Source: Hanleya hanleyi (lineage: Eukaryota > Mollusca > Polyplacophora > Lepidopleurida > Hanleyidae). Taken from it: 64,000 nucleotides of DNA. The notes below the pieces were generated by a model that saw nothing but the letters and a program-made list of their open reading frames with translations, was not told where the DNA came from and searched no databases. Each line of letters starts with the position of its first letter. Within the stretch, counting starts at the first letter, position 1. The stretch is taken from the NCBI GenBank assembly GCA_036873755.1, contig JAVTVY010039170.1, forward strand, positions 109,166 to 173,165, in the 5' to 3' direction. Shown here piece by piece: positions 23,640 to 35,099 of the stretch. The translations under genes and the position numbers were made by a program.

Positions 23640-24235
23640 CTAAGTGATCAGCAGTACCGCATCATGACTGGACTAAGTGATCAGCTGTACCACATCATGA
23701 TTGAACTAAGTGATCAACAATACCACATCAGGACTGAACTAAGTGATCAGCAGTACCACATCATGACTGGACTAAGTGATCAGCTGTACCACAACATGAC
23801 TGGACTAAGTGATCAGCAGTACCACATCATGACTGAACTAAGTGATCAGCAGTACCACATCATGACTGGACTAAGTGATCAGCAGTACCACATCATGACT
23901 GAACTAAGTGATTGGAAGTACCACATCATGACTGAACTAAGTGATCAGCAGTACCGCATCATGACTGGACTAAGTGATCAGCTGTACCACATCATGATTG
24001 AAATAAGTGATCAACAATACCACATCAGGACTGAACTAAGTGATCAGCAGTACCACATCATGACTGGACTAAGTGATCAGCTGTACCACAACATGACTGG
24101 ACTAAGTGATCAGCAGTACCACATCATGACTGAACTAAGTGATCAGCAGTACCACATCATGACTGGACTAAGTGATCAGCAGTACCACATCATGACTGAA
24201 CTAAGTGATCAGCAGTACCACATCATGACTGGACT
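23640..24235. repeat. 297 bp (9-unit) higher-order duplication in the 33 bp array
   Basis: The unit order marked by GTACCGCATC, GATCAGCTGTACC, ATGATTGAA and CATCAGGACTG in 23640-23936 recurs from 23937 onward, shifted by 297 bases, i.e. nine units. Confidence 0.8.
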
Positions 24236-24963
24236 AAGTGATCAACAGTACCACATCATGACTGAACTAAGTGATCAGCAGTACCACATCATGACTGAAC
24301 TAAGTGATCAGCAGTACCACCTCATGACTGAACTAAGTGATCAGCAGTACCACATTATGACTGAACTAAGTGATCAGCAGTACCACATCATGACTGGACT
24401 AAGTGATCAACAGTACCACCTCATGACTGAACTAAGTGATCAGCAGTACCACATCATGACTGAACTAAGTGATCAGCAGTACCACCTCATGACTGAACTA
24501 AGTGATCAGCAGTACCACATTATGACTGAACTAAGTGATCAGCAGTACCACATCATGACTGAACTAAGTGATCAGCAGTACCACCTCATGACTGAACTAA
24601 GTGATCAGCAGTACCACATGATTGGACTAGGTGATCAGCAGTACCACATCATAACTGAACTAAGTGATCAGCAGTACCACATCATGACTGGACTAAGTGA
24701 TCAGCAGTATCACATCATGACTGAACTAAGTGATCAGCAGTACCACATGATTGGACTAAGTGATCAGCAGTACCACATCATGACTGAACTAAGTGATCAG
24801 CAGTACCACCTCATGACTGAACTAAGTGATCAGCAGTACCACATCATGACTGAACTAAGTGATCAGCAGTACCACATTATGACTGAACTAAGTGATCAGC
24901 AGTACTGTACTGCTTTGCATTTAGAGCCAGTGAAATACATGTATATTTTGTTTCCGTTTACAG

Positions 24964-25034
24964 TTTAGCCATTGTTTTGCCGAGGGGTTATGGAGAAGCT
25001 TACCTAGATGCTACTGCTGATGTTACCAATGTTT
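24964..25034 (+). CDS. CACNA2D3: alpha2delta exon 15
   Basis: Acceptor ccgtttacag, donor gtaagt. One base completes Ser, then LAIVLPRGYGEAYLDATADV, TNV and one base over. It aligns with the SLGVALSRGHGKYFF segment of alpha2delta-3. Confidence 0.93.
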
Positions 25035-25885
25035 GTAAGTTTTCTATAGTAACCATATTTGATAATGAGATCTTGATCTAATGTAGAAGTGTTCAGGTGT
25101 GTAAATGAGATCTTGATCTAATGTAGAAGTGTTCAGGTGTGTAAATGAGATCTTGATCTAATGTAGAAGTGTTCAGGTGTGTAAATGAGATCTTGATCTA
25201 ATGTAGAAGTGTTCAGGTGTGTAAATGAGATCTTGATCTAATGTAGAAGTGTTCAGGTGTGTAAATGAGATCTTGATCTAATGTAGAAGTGTTCAGGTGT
25301 GTAAATGAGATCTTGATCTAATGTAGAAGTGTTCAGGTGTGTAAATGAGATCTTGATCTAATGTAGAAGTGTTCAGGTGTAAATGAGATCTTGATCTAAT
25401 GTAGAAGTGTTCAGGTGTGTAAATGAGATCTTGATCTAATGTAGAATGTGTCTGTGAAGTGTAGGTGTGTAAATGAGATCTTGATCTAATGTAGAAGTGT
25501 TCAGGTGTGTAAATGAGATCTTGATCTAATGTAGAAGTGTTCAGGTGTGTAAATGAGATCTTGATCTAATGTAGAAGTGTTCAGGTGTGTAAATGAGATC
25601 TTGATCTAATGTAGAAGTGTTCAGGTGTGTAAATGCAGTTTCATTTGTCTCGGTGTGAATGTTCATTTCATTTGGCAAACTTGTTTGAGTGCATTGATTT
25701 TCTCCATTTGTGATCTGCAGAATTTCATAAGTGATCTAAATCTGCATTCAGATTCTTCAAGAAAGAGATTATGGCAAACAATTTAAGAATGTTTAAATTT
25801 GGTGATTGTTAAGAAACACTGCCTATCTTTGTTTTTTTTGTGATTTATTATCTGAATAAATTTGACCTTGATTTGTTTTCCCCAG
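25035..25885 (+). other. Intron, about 0.85 kb
   Basis: Mostly the 40 bp minisatellite; 25640-25885 is unassigned. Confidence 0.8.
25057..25635. repeat. Minisatellite, 40 bp unit, about 14.5 copies
   Basis: Unit: AATGAGATCTTGATCTAATG then TAGAAGTGTTCAGGTGTGTA. Copies are nearly identical apart from two irregular ones near 25375 and 25445. It starts about 22 bases after the exon 15 donor. Confidence 0.97.
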
Positions 25886-25928
25886 CCCTCGAGGATCTCT
25901 TCTGGGGAGGAGTTGAAGTGTCACCCTG
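25886..25928 (+). CDS. CACNA2D3: alpha2delta exon 16, 43 bases
   Basis: Acceptor ttttccccag, donor gtaagt. Two bases complete Ser, then LEDLFWGGVEVSP and two bases (TG) of a Trp codon completed by exon 17. This fits the 'DLEHPDVSLADEWSYC' region of alpha2delta-3. Confidence 0.88.
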
Positions 25929-26027
25929 GTAAGTCACATCTACGTACCCCACAATAACCTGGCATTCCAATTAGAGAATAACTGTATCGTTGTTTAGTAT
26001 TGCAGACGTGAATGCTGGTTTTACTGT

Positions 26028-26158
26028 CGCAGAGTGAGTTACCGATGATGTGTCGGCGGAGTCAGGAAAACAGATATTTGCGAAGTAAAAATTCCAGCAG
26101 AGTGAGTTACCGATGATGTGTCGTCGGAGTCAGGAAAACAGATATTTGCGAAGTAATA
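26028..26158. repeat. Twofold 68 bp tandem duplication
   Basis: GCAGAGTGAGTTACCGATGA through GATATTTGCGAAGTAA occurs twice with one or two changes. It lies between inverted phrases ATGCTGGTTTTACT and AGTAATACCAGCAT, so the pair may sit inside a small hairpin element. Confidence 0.7.
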
Positions 26159-26869
26159 CCAGCATCAAGTTCACAAATACTGAAATACAACATGGTTAAT
26201 CCCATTCTAATCCCACTTCTTCCTTTCCAAGGTAATTTAGTAATTGGGGCATATTAACCAAACTTGATGCAACATAAAACCTGCTCGCTCATGCAATTGG
26301 AATACTCGAGGCTGCCTTGGGAACAAAGAGCGATCACGTAGCATGTTGAAACCATTTGCAGCCATTAATGCAAATTTATGGTCGCAAATATTTTCAGCTG
26401 ACCAACTGGATTCATGGATTAAATCGGATGATATTAGAATAATATTTTATTTATAACTCAATGGCATTGAGTGCATTTTGGGCAACACAGATATGCAGTT
26501 TGACTCCTTTCTGCGCTTGACTATATATATATATATAAGGGAATCAATTGAATCGTCACACCATTTTGGCCAGCCAATCATAGATTGCCACACTAATCAC
26601 CTCATCTCACCTCCCTCACTTTGTCGTCAGTCGGCTCCTAGCACGCAGGCTTGCCACTTCTCTTTTGTAATAACCCTTCTACTCACTCACAGTGCCTCAG
26701 GCTTTAACTGTAATAACTTTTATGTGGAAATCACACCAAGATGGCTTGGTTCCCTTTTCCAAATCATGATAAATGCAGCACAATTTTACTCTTTAGGCAT
26801 GTTAGGTATATAGAAACAACCTCTATTTCAATCGTGTCTTGCAGACACCAGAGTTATGCCCATATAACT

Positions 26870-27070
26870 CGGGCGGCCCTCAGTGGGGCCCGCTAGCCTC
26901 ACAGTGCTGAACCGGCACAGGTTCGAGCCCAGCTGGTCTATATGTGAAAGTTTGCCAGTTACTTGCCGACGGGCAGTGGTTCTCTCCATGCACTCCATTT
27001 TCCTCCACCAACCAAACTGACTGTCACCATCTGAGTGAAACAAGCTTGAGTGTGACATTAAGCCAAATTC
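26870..27070 (+). repeat. tRNA-derived SINE
   Basis: A box-A-like GGCCCTCAGTGGGG (about 26874-26887) and box B GGTTCGAGCCC (26920-26930) are spaced as in tRNA promoters. They are followed by GCAGTGGTTCTCTCCATGCA, TTTCCTCCACCAACCAAACT and the tail GTGTGACATTAAGCC, a molluscan SINE architecture. It would be transcribed by RNA polymerase III on the + strand. Not a functional tRNA: there is no clover-leaf. Confidence 0.75.
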
Positions 27071-27836
27071 CCCCCTCCCCCCCATATAAATCTATGCGCA
27101 GCCCTGCTCCATTACCTATAGCAGTCGCACAGAACACTGGTAGAAGCAACTCCTTGCTGCGACATTTGGTGTTGCAAGCAACACGTCCCGTCTGCCTGTG
27201 TCACAAGCAGTTACAAGGAATGCCTTATTTGCCAAAATAAATAAACTATACGAATATGAATACTAGTTTTGTTGTGTAAAATGCCTGTCATCCGATTAGG
27301 TCGTATGATGTGATAGTAAGTTCTGTCCATCTATCCATCTGTTAATATTGGTTGTTTGATATCTTCAGTGGAGTTTTACCTAGATTAATTGTAATATAGA
27401 GAGTGACTGACTCTATTTGCTGTGATTCTGTTGTCGACATGCCATATTATGAAAAGTTTTAACAATTTCCAAATTTTAAAGACTTTGGCAGATTTAAATG
27501 CGACACTCATGATAAAATTATTAGATAGCTTTTCTGCGAGCCAATAGTTTGCCTTCTAGTAAGAACTCCTTTGAAAAGTTCCTCGTCGCATGTTTATTGT
27601 GTAACTGGTGGATACTTCGATTTGATTGGTTAAACTATGGGATATTTAACCTCATCTAAAAAATCAGCCCAGCTGGACGTAGCTGGAATAAATCCGCTTT
27701 TCCACCAAGCAGACCAATGTCTCCACTTGTTACACAATGTATACAGCAACAAAGCTGTTTTCAACATAGCTATTACAGGACATTGAATTCATAATTGCAA
27801 ATATAAATATTGACACAAGTTTATTCTCTTTTCAAG

Positions 27837-27946
27837 GCCTTATTGTGAGCATACAAATAGGAAACCAGAGTCGGGGAGATGTGTGGATAACCTTCTCAGA
27901 TATCTGGAGATGGGACAACAAAAACACAAGACATTCAAGGAAAAGT
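27837..27946 (+). CDS. CACNA2D3: alpha2delta exon 17
   Basis: Acceptor tttcaag. Of three possible GT donors, gtatgg at 27947 is the one that keeps frame with exon 18 and forms a Cys codon at the join. Reads PYCEHTNRKPESGRCVDNLL, RYLEMGQQKHKTFKEK. It aligns with the alpha2delta-3 YCNTDLHPEHRHLSQLEAIK region. Confidence 0.88.
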
Positions 27947-30859
27947 GTATGGTTGACTTTTATTATTGACATTCCATAAATATTTTTGACATATCCATAA
28001 TTTAGTGACATACTGTCATGTTCTACCCCAGTGTCACCAATTGTTTCTCACTGGTGCGAGAAATCTCTATGATAGTGAGGCTATAAGGAGAGTAGGGTAG
28101 AACATCACATTAGAGTTTGGGACAGTGTAAACCATAAATCTGGTCATGCTGGTTGGAGTGAGACACTAGCTATAGACATGCAAAACACAAGACTCAAAAA
28201 TGGAGATTATTATTCAAGTATAACACAACGGGAACAGTTTATTCATCAATGTACGATAAGCATATAGAATCTAGGAATATGTTCTGTAGAATCAGTTTAA
28301 CCCTTTCACCGATTAAACCCGGTGTACAGGGTCAGGGATAGTGCGTACCCATACGACCATACCCGGTAGACCGGGTTAGCTTTAAACCTGTTGGCCATCA
28401 CGATGGGTACAGCACTTTTATTTTTTTGCTTTCGTTTTAACGGAAACCTATCAAACACTGTATACTTCTGGAAAGTCAAAACCTTGATCAATTTGATTCT
28501 CGAAATTGTTTGTTTGTTCCGCAAAAGAAATAAAGCAAAATTAGATGTTGAACGAAAAAAATCGGAGCGAAAAATGCATTTTTTTCCACATACCGTGTGA
28601 CGTGCCTCTCGGCAGCAAGCCGCAGAAATGAAAAAAATCATCGAAAACCTCATCCTAACTCCTGTATTTTTGGTGTTACACGACTGGTAAAGCGTGGTGA
28701 ATATTCCCCAGACTATTAAAACTGCCAACGACGACCGGCAAAGTTTATTTCCATATTTTTACAAGTCTTGATCCACAAAGTTTGACAACCAACTTGTCTA
28801 TTTCGCCCAAGATGGTTGCCGCCGGCGGACGACGAGCCAATCGGTATGCGTAATTTCGCCCACGTGACCTCCATCCGCCAACAGATAAGAGGCGCGTAGA
28901 CAGTGGCTGGAAAAGTGGAATTACATCATTTTCAATCCAATCGTATCCTCCGTTTTATTTTCGCCATCCGTACCAGGTTATGTCATGTTCAGAAAGGGGA
29001 AAGCCCACACTTTCCAATGAGGGGTCAAACATTGCAAATGGCCGAGTACAACTCGAGATAAACACTGTCAAATGCGATCGAAAAAAGACGATTTCTCCGT
29101 TGAATTTTTATGTTTTCAAGTCGAGAAAGCGTGGGAAAGCGCATTCTCTTGAAGTAAAACCTAATTTTGTATGCTATTTTATTTATTTTGCTATAAAACT
29201 GGAGCAAATAACACCGGAGTATTCATTGTGGAGACGGGGTCCCTACGTTTTTGTACAAATCTCAAACGCAAACACGTTTTTTAACATTCCAAAGACAACA
29301 TATACAAATTTTAACAGTTCTCAGGGAATTGATCGTCAGCAGGTCACTTTTGTCAGGGGAAATAATCGCTGAAAGGGTTAAATACAAGTTGATAGAACCA
29401 GTTCAAGCTGTGCCAAAGCCAGCACAACAGAGTATGATATATATTATCAGATATGTTACTAATTTGCCCCAAAATTGGTGCAGGTCACTCAGATACTTGC
29501 TCGGAAATGGAACAGGTTCCTATTTATTTAAAGTGATAGTAAACCCTCAGACGAAGTGCAAGTCAAATGAAAGACTAATTTCATCTGTATCCAAATGTAT
29601 TTTTACTTCATTTATGTGATTTTTTTCTAACCGTTTAAAAAGTACTTGACTTTTTGTATGGTAACTCATAAGTGCCAAGCCAATTTGAATCTTGCATTTT
29701 ATTTCCTCGATTTTGGTGAAACGTGCACATTGGAACAATGAGTGAGTCTTGAAACTCAAAGTATACACCTTAAGCTTTAGCCAAGCATTGGAAACTAAGT
29801 TTAAAATATATGTACATGTATCAAGGTAGTGTGACATCACCGGGCCTAGATATGATCGCAAAAGACCACCATAGAATACCACGCTTTATTTCCTGTTTAC
29901 TCTGTGTAATAAAATCGTAAAAAATGACAAAGAATATTTCCAGACAAAGTTTTCAATGGTCTTACATACGATCACTTTAAGAATTACCCCGTAATTGGTG
30001 CAGGTCAGGTCATGGAGATCGCAGTCTAGCCAGCTATTTATAGCCTGTTGGTGTGACCTCTCACTTTCACACAACATTCCAATGACATTCTCGAACTTAA
30101 GGTAGTCTGCTGACCAGTGGTTTTGGGCTTAGCGGCCATTTTCCATTTTTTCTCCCTTATCTCCCTTTCCTAATTTAAGAGACGGAATTACTTGATAAGT
30201 CATCTAGCCGAGAATTGCTCAGCAACATTCATTCATTTTGATAAATGTTGATAGACATTGTGATTATCTTCAAACAGTTAGAATATAAGAAAAACTCAAA
30301 TAGTACTACATGTGGGGTTTTTTCTCATGAATATGCTTCAAACCCAGAGCTATTTCCTATATTTTCGGGGTTATCAATGGGGCATGGGTCAGTCCGTTTA
30401 ACAGTGTCTACAGCTAAAAAAAGGCATATGAAACTATAATTTTTTCTTTGTTTTTCCTCATATTACACAATTATGTATGCAACAACAAACATTATTAAAA
30501 AAGTTAATTACTTTTATTTACCACCAGCGGACTGGACATCCTAAAACAATATTTTCCATATGATAATCTGTAAAAGCTATGTTAATCGGCTGGGAACATT
30601 CATCCCACATATGTATATAAGTTACTATGTTATTAACTTAATCATGAAATGAACATTCCTACTTCAGGTAACGAAAATACATACCAACTACATGTAGGTC
30701 GCCAGGCAAGGTTGGGATGTAATTATAGATATACGAGATGCTCTTAATACCGTATGGTAAATCTTGTTAATTGTATCCCATATCTGGTTTCCATAACAGG
30801 ATGTATTGAGTGGAAGTTATCTTTTATGAGTACCGGTATACTGTTTCTATTTGTGACAG
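27947..30859 (+). other. Intron, about 2.9 kb
   Basis: Contains the piggyBac-type element. 27947-28296 and 29382-30859 show no gene; a phrase around AATTGGTGCAGGTCA occurs twice (29475, 29995). Confidence 0.7.
28297..29381. mobile_element. piggyBac-type non-autonomous element
   Basis: TTAA target sites at 28297-28300 and 29378-29381 flank CCCTTTCACCGATTA and, inverted, CCCTTTCAGCGATTA. TTAA plus a CCC start is the piggyBac signature. The 1077 bp body has a minus-strand ORF at 28306-28728 (140 codons) that I do not recognise and that lacks visible DDD transposase motifs. Probably a MITE. Confidence 0.75.
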
Positions 30860-30950
30860 GTGATACAGAGATGGTTGGTAGCCTGTTATTTGATGCCAGT
30901 GTAACCAGGGACATACATCGGTACTGGACTGCTGATGGTCAGGGAGAGAG
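30860..30950 (+). CDS. CACNA2D3: alpha2delta exon 18
   Basis: Acceptor ttgtgacag, donor gtcagt. Two bases complete Cys, then DTEMVGSLLFDASVTRDIHR and YWTADGQGE plus two bases. It aligns with [23 protein letters not shown] of alpha2delta-3. Confidence 0.93.
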
Positions 30951-31412
30951 GTCAGTCTGCCAGTCGGTATATATGACTTCAACTTGATTAATATGCAAAA
31001 AGTAGAACAACAAATTTCATTATATAGAGAATAAATTTATTCAAAGAAATTACAATTTATTTGTTCGCCTTATTTTGGGTGAAAGCGCAGCAGACACTTG
31101 TACAGATCCTGCAGGGACACAGGTTGCGGTGGAACTCAGGTAACATCATGAGTTGACGGATCTTAGCAAATGCATCAGATCCGCCACAAGCTTCGTGTTG
31201 AAGCGGGACCTCAGAGTGACGTAAATAACACCCAAAATGGAGCTGAAAGCGTAAAGGCCCCAAACATATATTATAATTTTTTGACAAAACAATTGGAGAT
31301 CGAAGGATACTGCGTATATGCAAATGTTTGATTGGCACCTTTCATTATTTTACAGCAACAGTACATACAATATGGCAGTAACATTGAATTACATTTCTTT
31401 ACCCCTCATCAG
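30951..31412 (+). other. Intron, about 0.46 kb
   Basis: No feature recognised. Confidence 0.7.
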
Positions 31413-31466
31413 ATGTTCCAAGATGTCCTATGCAGATGGCTGGTGTGCTGTTAACCATTTAGTGGA
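31413..31466 (+). CDS. CACNA2D3: alpha2delta exon 19, 54 bases
   Basis: Acceptor cccctcatcag, donor gtaagt. One base completes Arg, then CSKMSYADGWCAVNHLV and two bases (GA) completed to Glu by exon 20. The segment is longer than the vertebrate loop before 'KGVEVAFLGTR' and adds two Cys. A second donor four bases downstream would shift the frame. Confidence 0.85.
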
Positions 31467-31551
31467 GTAAGTAAAGTTTGGCTTAGGTCCAATCCCTTAA
31501 TAGTGGGTGGTCTACTCACTATGAAGTATGTACCCGTTAATGACTGTTGAT

Positions 31552-34500
31552 CCCCCTTACTGTCCAGAAGTGTCTTTGAAGTAACTTTGAAGTAACTTTA
31601 AAGTGTGGCCACATTTTAACCTTGAAGTGCTACGCTCAGAGTCAGAAGTGTGCTTGCAGTGTGGGTATTGTTTTGTGGCAATGCCATATAAGGGCATTGA
31701 AGTCACAATGAAGTCACTTGGAAGTACTTTTGAAGTGTGCCTCAAATATGTTAATTAAGTACTGCAAAGGCACTTCATCCACCCTTCCACAGAAGGGTAA
31801 CCTTCAAAGGCACTTCTGAAGTGCTCTTGAAGTACCTAATTAGAATATATGAGGTAATTCAATGTCCTTATATGGCAAGGCACTTCATCCACACTTCTAC
31901 AGAAGGATACCTTTCATATGCACTTCTGAAGTGCTCTTGAAGTACCTTATTAATATCATAGCAAATTCGTGTAATGAAAGGTATGTATATATAGCCACGA
32001 GATATTTACTTTCCCAGAAAAGAAGACACAAATATATATTTGAGCACAGAACGCTTTATTTAGAGAAAGCACGGGGAGTGGGACAAAACAGTACATCATA
32101 AAATATTTACAATAAACCTGGTGGTTCTTAACAAGAAACGTGTAGTTTATATAACCGCTAGCACAAATCCTTGAGACAACATACAACATAGTACTATGTA
32201 TATATTTACATGCAGTCTTTGGTATGAGAATTTATTGCAGTATTAGTATTATTATTATTCAAGGGTGACAGTCTTCTTATCCAACTTGAACTTGAAGCAG
32301 CAGATCTTTCGAAGGATAGTTTACTTTAGTTGCCCGGAGGTCCACTTGGATGTAATCCAACCTTTGCTGAAACCCACCAGTCTGAATTGTGGACTTCTTG
32401 ACCTGTTGCGAGAAATACATGCATATAATTGAAACCTGATCAGTTGTATATATGGTTCCGTATGACATGCAATCCAGTTCTTTTTTTTTTAATACACTCA
32501 GGATGATTGAATAGGCTGACTACCATAAAGGGTAAAGAATGAAACACATCCGTACGATTTACAAAAGATTGGTAAAGATGTCTATTATCCTTTCTTTAGT
32601 ACTCCATAATATACAACTAGGGAGATAAACAGTTTGTGTGACGTTCTAACCAATATACACTATGAAGATATCAACCACACATCAACCATACCTAGGTGTG
32701 CAAATTAAAGTTCCTGTCCGTCGATTGGCTGCTTGAAGTGAGCCGAGTTCCTTGTAGCAGCTGTATTCTTGAATATTAAAGTATATACAATGTAAGAAGC
32801 CATTAGAATTGAAGTGAAACAATCACGTGAATTTTTATAATGTTTCTTTGTTAATTTCTGGTTCAACTAAATCTCCATACTGGTTTTCAAATGACAAATA
32901 AATGCTTATTAACTATAAATTGTATTAAAAAAATTTTGAAATGAAATGTTCTCATTTCTCCAGATGTGGGTAGGAATGTACAATTGAAGTATGTGAAGAT
33001 CCTTAGCTTTGATATATGAAATATGCAATCAATAAACAAGGAAAATATAGCCTGTTATAATGATTGAAAGTCTAATCATAGCATGATTATACTTTTTCTG
33101 ATTACAGCTAAAAATAGGTTATGCTAACATTTTATTATCAATATATTTTAAAACATATTTCTTTACCATTTTGTTAACAATTTAGTATGGAAATATTCTC
33201 TAATCTTGTGGAAGGAACAAAAATCAATACATTTTATAAATCAATAAACAGTTCAAAACAACAAGATAATTTATTTAGAACTATCAGTTAAATCCCCCTG
33301 TTTTGACATGAACAGGAAGTATATACAAGCAGTTTTGTGATAAAAATATCTCACCCTCAGGGGATTTCCTCTGCAGGGGTGCATGCCAATCTTCATATGA
33401 GGTCCCCAAGCCTGGGGTTTCCAAGCTGACAATTCACACACTCATAACAATACACTGCCTTGATCAACCTGGGTAGATCTGAAAGTGATAGTGAGACAGA
33501 GATATGGATATTTCTTTGTGAAAGCCATGCTATATGACCCACTAAATTTGACTGCAATTATATTAAAGGTGAAGTACATTTCAGTTCAGTTCTTTGCTTA
33601 TTAAGTTTTTAAAAAAGAGGAATTATAGTTATATTTATAATTTACTTACCATATCATTAGCTGCACTCATCACCATCTGCAATACAGTTCTTCAAACCTC
33701 CATACTTCTAGCTTAAACATGAACAAATCCTTCTCACTTTTGCACTTGTGCACTTAGGTCAGCCATTGTTGTTGTTGTTGATGGTGGCGCCCCCGGTGGT
33801 CAATTAAATTTTCAAGGGCAGATAACTCCACCCATTTGAGACATTTAAAAGGAAAGACTATCAGAAACAGAAATTATATATATATTATATTTAAACAATT
33901 GATAATAATGAAGAAGATAATATAAAGTATTCTTTAATGGGCATTTTTTGTTGCTGACGTTATGTTAGAACTGATTCTTTTAAAATATTTTCCCATTTTG
34001 TCCAATTTTACTATAAAATCATGGATTTGGACTGATTATAAAATCTGAATTCAACAAGATTTAATCATCTAATATGATACTATTTTGATAACACTAATAT
34101 GTGAGAGACTAATATTATTAATATATTTATTTTATTCAAATGGGAACCCATGGTACAGATCACTGTCAAAGATCCAAAAAAGTTTTCACAGTTCTGAGTA
34201 ATGTCAGTAACCACATGTGAATATTTTACACAGTTGCAGCTATTTTGAACTGTGAAGTACAAATCTGATGTTTAGTGGTTTCATGGAAATGAGATTTGAT
34301 GTCACTGAGTGAAATCAAATCAGCCAACTTTAAGCTGGGATATTCCCAGAGCTAATTAAGATCATTGGAACTGTATGCATGTAGTTCTATAACTACAATA
34401 ATGTTATGTAATGTTATAATGTTATGTTACTGTAAAAGTTACAAGTGGGAAAATTCCAATAATCTAGAAATCCTATTGGATTGAATCTTATTGGATTTTT

Positions 34501-34957
34501 CAGAATTTTCAGAACCTGATAGGATCCTATACCTTTTTTTCAAGGGGAAGTCCCCCAAGTTATGCTATAAAACTGACAAAGTCCAAGAAGTGTCTTTGAG
34601 GAGTACCTTAGATTATGCTGAACAATAACTAAGTCTCAGAAGTGTCCCTGAAGTCCCCCAAGTTTTGCTGAAGAACTGACAAAGTCCATGAAGTGTCTTT
34701 GAGGAGTACCTTGGATTATGCCGAACAATAACCAAGTCTCAGAAGTGTTTCTGAAGTCCCTCATTTTTTACTATGAAATTGACAAAGCCCATGAAGTGTC
34801 TTTGAGGAGTCCCTTGGCTACTGCCTTTTTCTAATGAAGTACCTATGAAGTGTGCCAGTATTTTTCTCTGTTGTTGAAGTGCCTTTTCAGTGTACTCTTC
34901 AGAGGCACTTCTAGGCACACTTCACATGAAGTGTGACACTTCTGGACAGTAAGGGGG
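31552..34957. mobile_element. 3.4 kb DNA transposon-like element with 23 bp TIRs and AAGTG subterminal arrays
   Basis: A perfect 23-base inverted repeat: it begins CCCCCTTACTGTCCAGAAGT at 31552, with its complement ending at 34957. About 400 bp inside each end is dense in GAAGTG / CACTTC words in both orientations. The right arm carries about 2.5 copies of a ~125 bp unit (core GAAGTGTCTTTGAGGAGTAC). No transposase is seen and no clear target duplication, so the superfamily is open. Confidence 0.75.
32230..33790 (-). other. Possible minus-strand spliced transcript inside the 3.4 kb element
   Basis: On the minus strand: a short exon at 33652-33678 between attgcag and gtaagt; splice-like sites around 33356-33480 and 32695-32765; a last exon from about 32402 running through a stop near 32277 to AATAAA near 32236. 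Frames do not chain into a long protein, so if transcribed it is probably noncoding or a degraded captured gene. Confidence 0.25.
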
Positions 34958-35099
34958 CCATGTTGTGGAAAAGCTTGACAAACTCTGCTACTTTTTTTGG
35001 CTCAAAATTTTGAAAACTTCATGAACATGTCCCAATTCCCTTTCAAATTGATCATTTTGCAGGTAAAATTAGCTGAAAGCAAGCAAAGAAGCTTCAGAA

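Larger units (their letters stand above)
22268..24905. repeat. Minisatellite, 33 bp unit, about 80 copies
   Basis: Unit: GAACTAAGTGATCAGCAGTA plus CCACATCATGACT. Common two-state variants are GAA/GGA (Glu/Gly if translated), ATC/CTC and CAG/CAA; some units lack ATC (30 bp). Thirty-three bases is 11 codons, so a frame reading MTELSDQQYHI stays open for hundreds of codons (22316-22747, 22764-23483, 23664-24968). That frame reaches exon 15 out of phase and stops there, so it is not an extension of the channel exon. A SINE-tail fragment interrupts the array. Confidence 0.97.
21704..24963 (+). other. Intron, about 3.3 kb, mostly repeats
   Basis: A MITE copy (21746-22128), a short unique piece (22129-22267), then the 33 bp minisatellite to about 24905, leaving 58 bases before exon 15. 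Confidence 0.85.
25929..27836 (+). other. Intron, about 1.9 kb
   Basis: A 68-base direct duplication (26028-26158), a TA run (26522-26536), a tRNA-derived SINE (26870-27070). 27071-27836 is unassigned. Confidence 0.75.

Noticed and set aside
22316..24968. ORFs of 143, 239 and 434 codons (MTELSDQQYHI repeats) as a repetitive protein gene
   Set aside because: They are a by-product of a 33 bp unit without stops. The frame ends at TAG inside exon 15 and is out of phase with the channel reading frame.
16085..25635. CRISPR array suggested by regularly spaced repeats
   Set aside because: Units are contiguous with no unique spacers, and the host is eukaryotic.
26870..26945. Functional tRNA gene from the A and B box match
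   Set aside because: Stems do not form a clover-leaf and the sequence continues into a SINE body.
28306..28728. 140-codon minus-strand ORF as a piggyBac transposase
   Set aside because: It lies inside the TTAA element but is too short and shows no catalytic Asp motifs.
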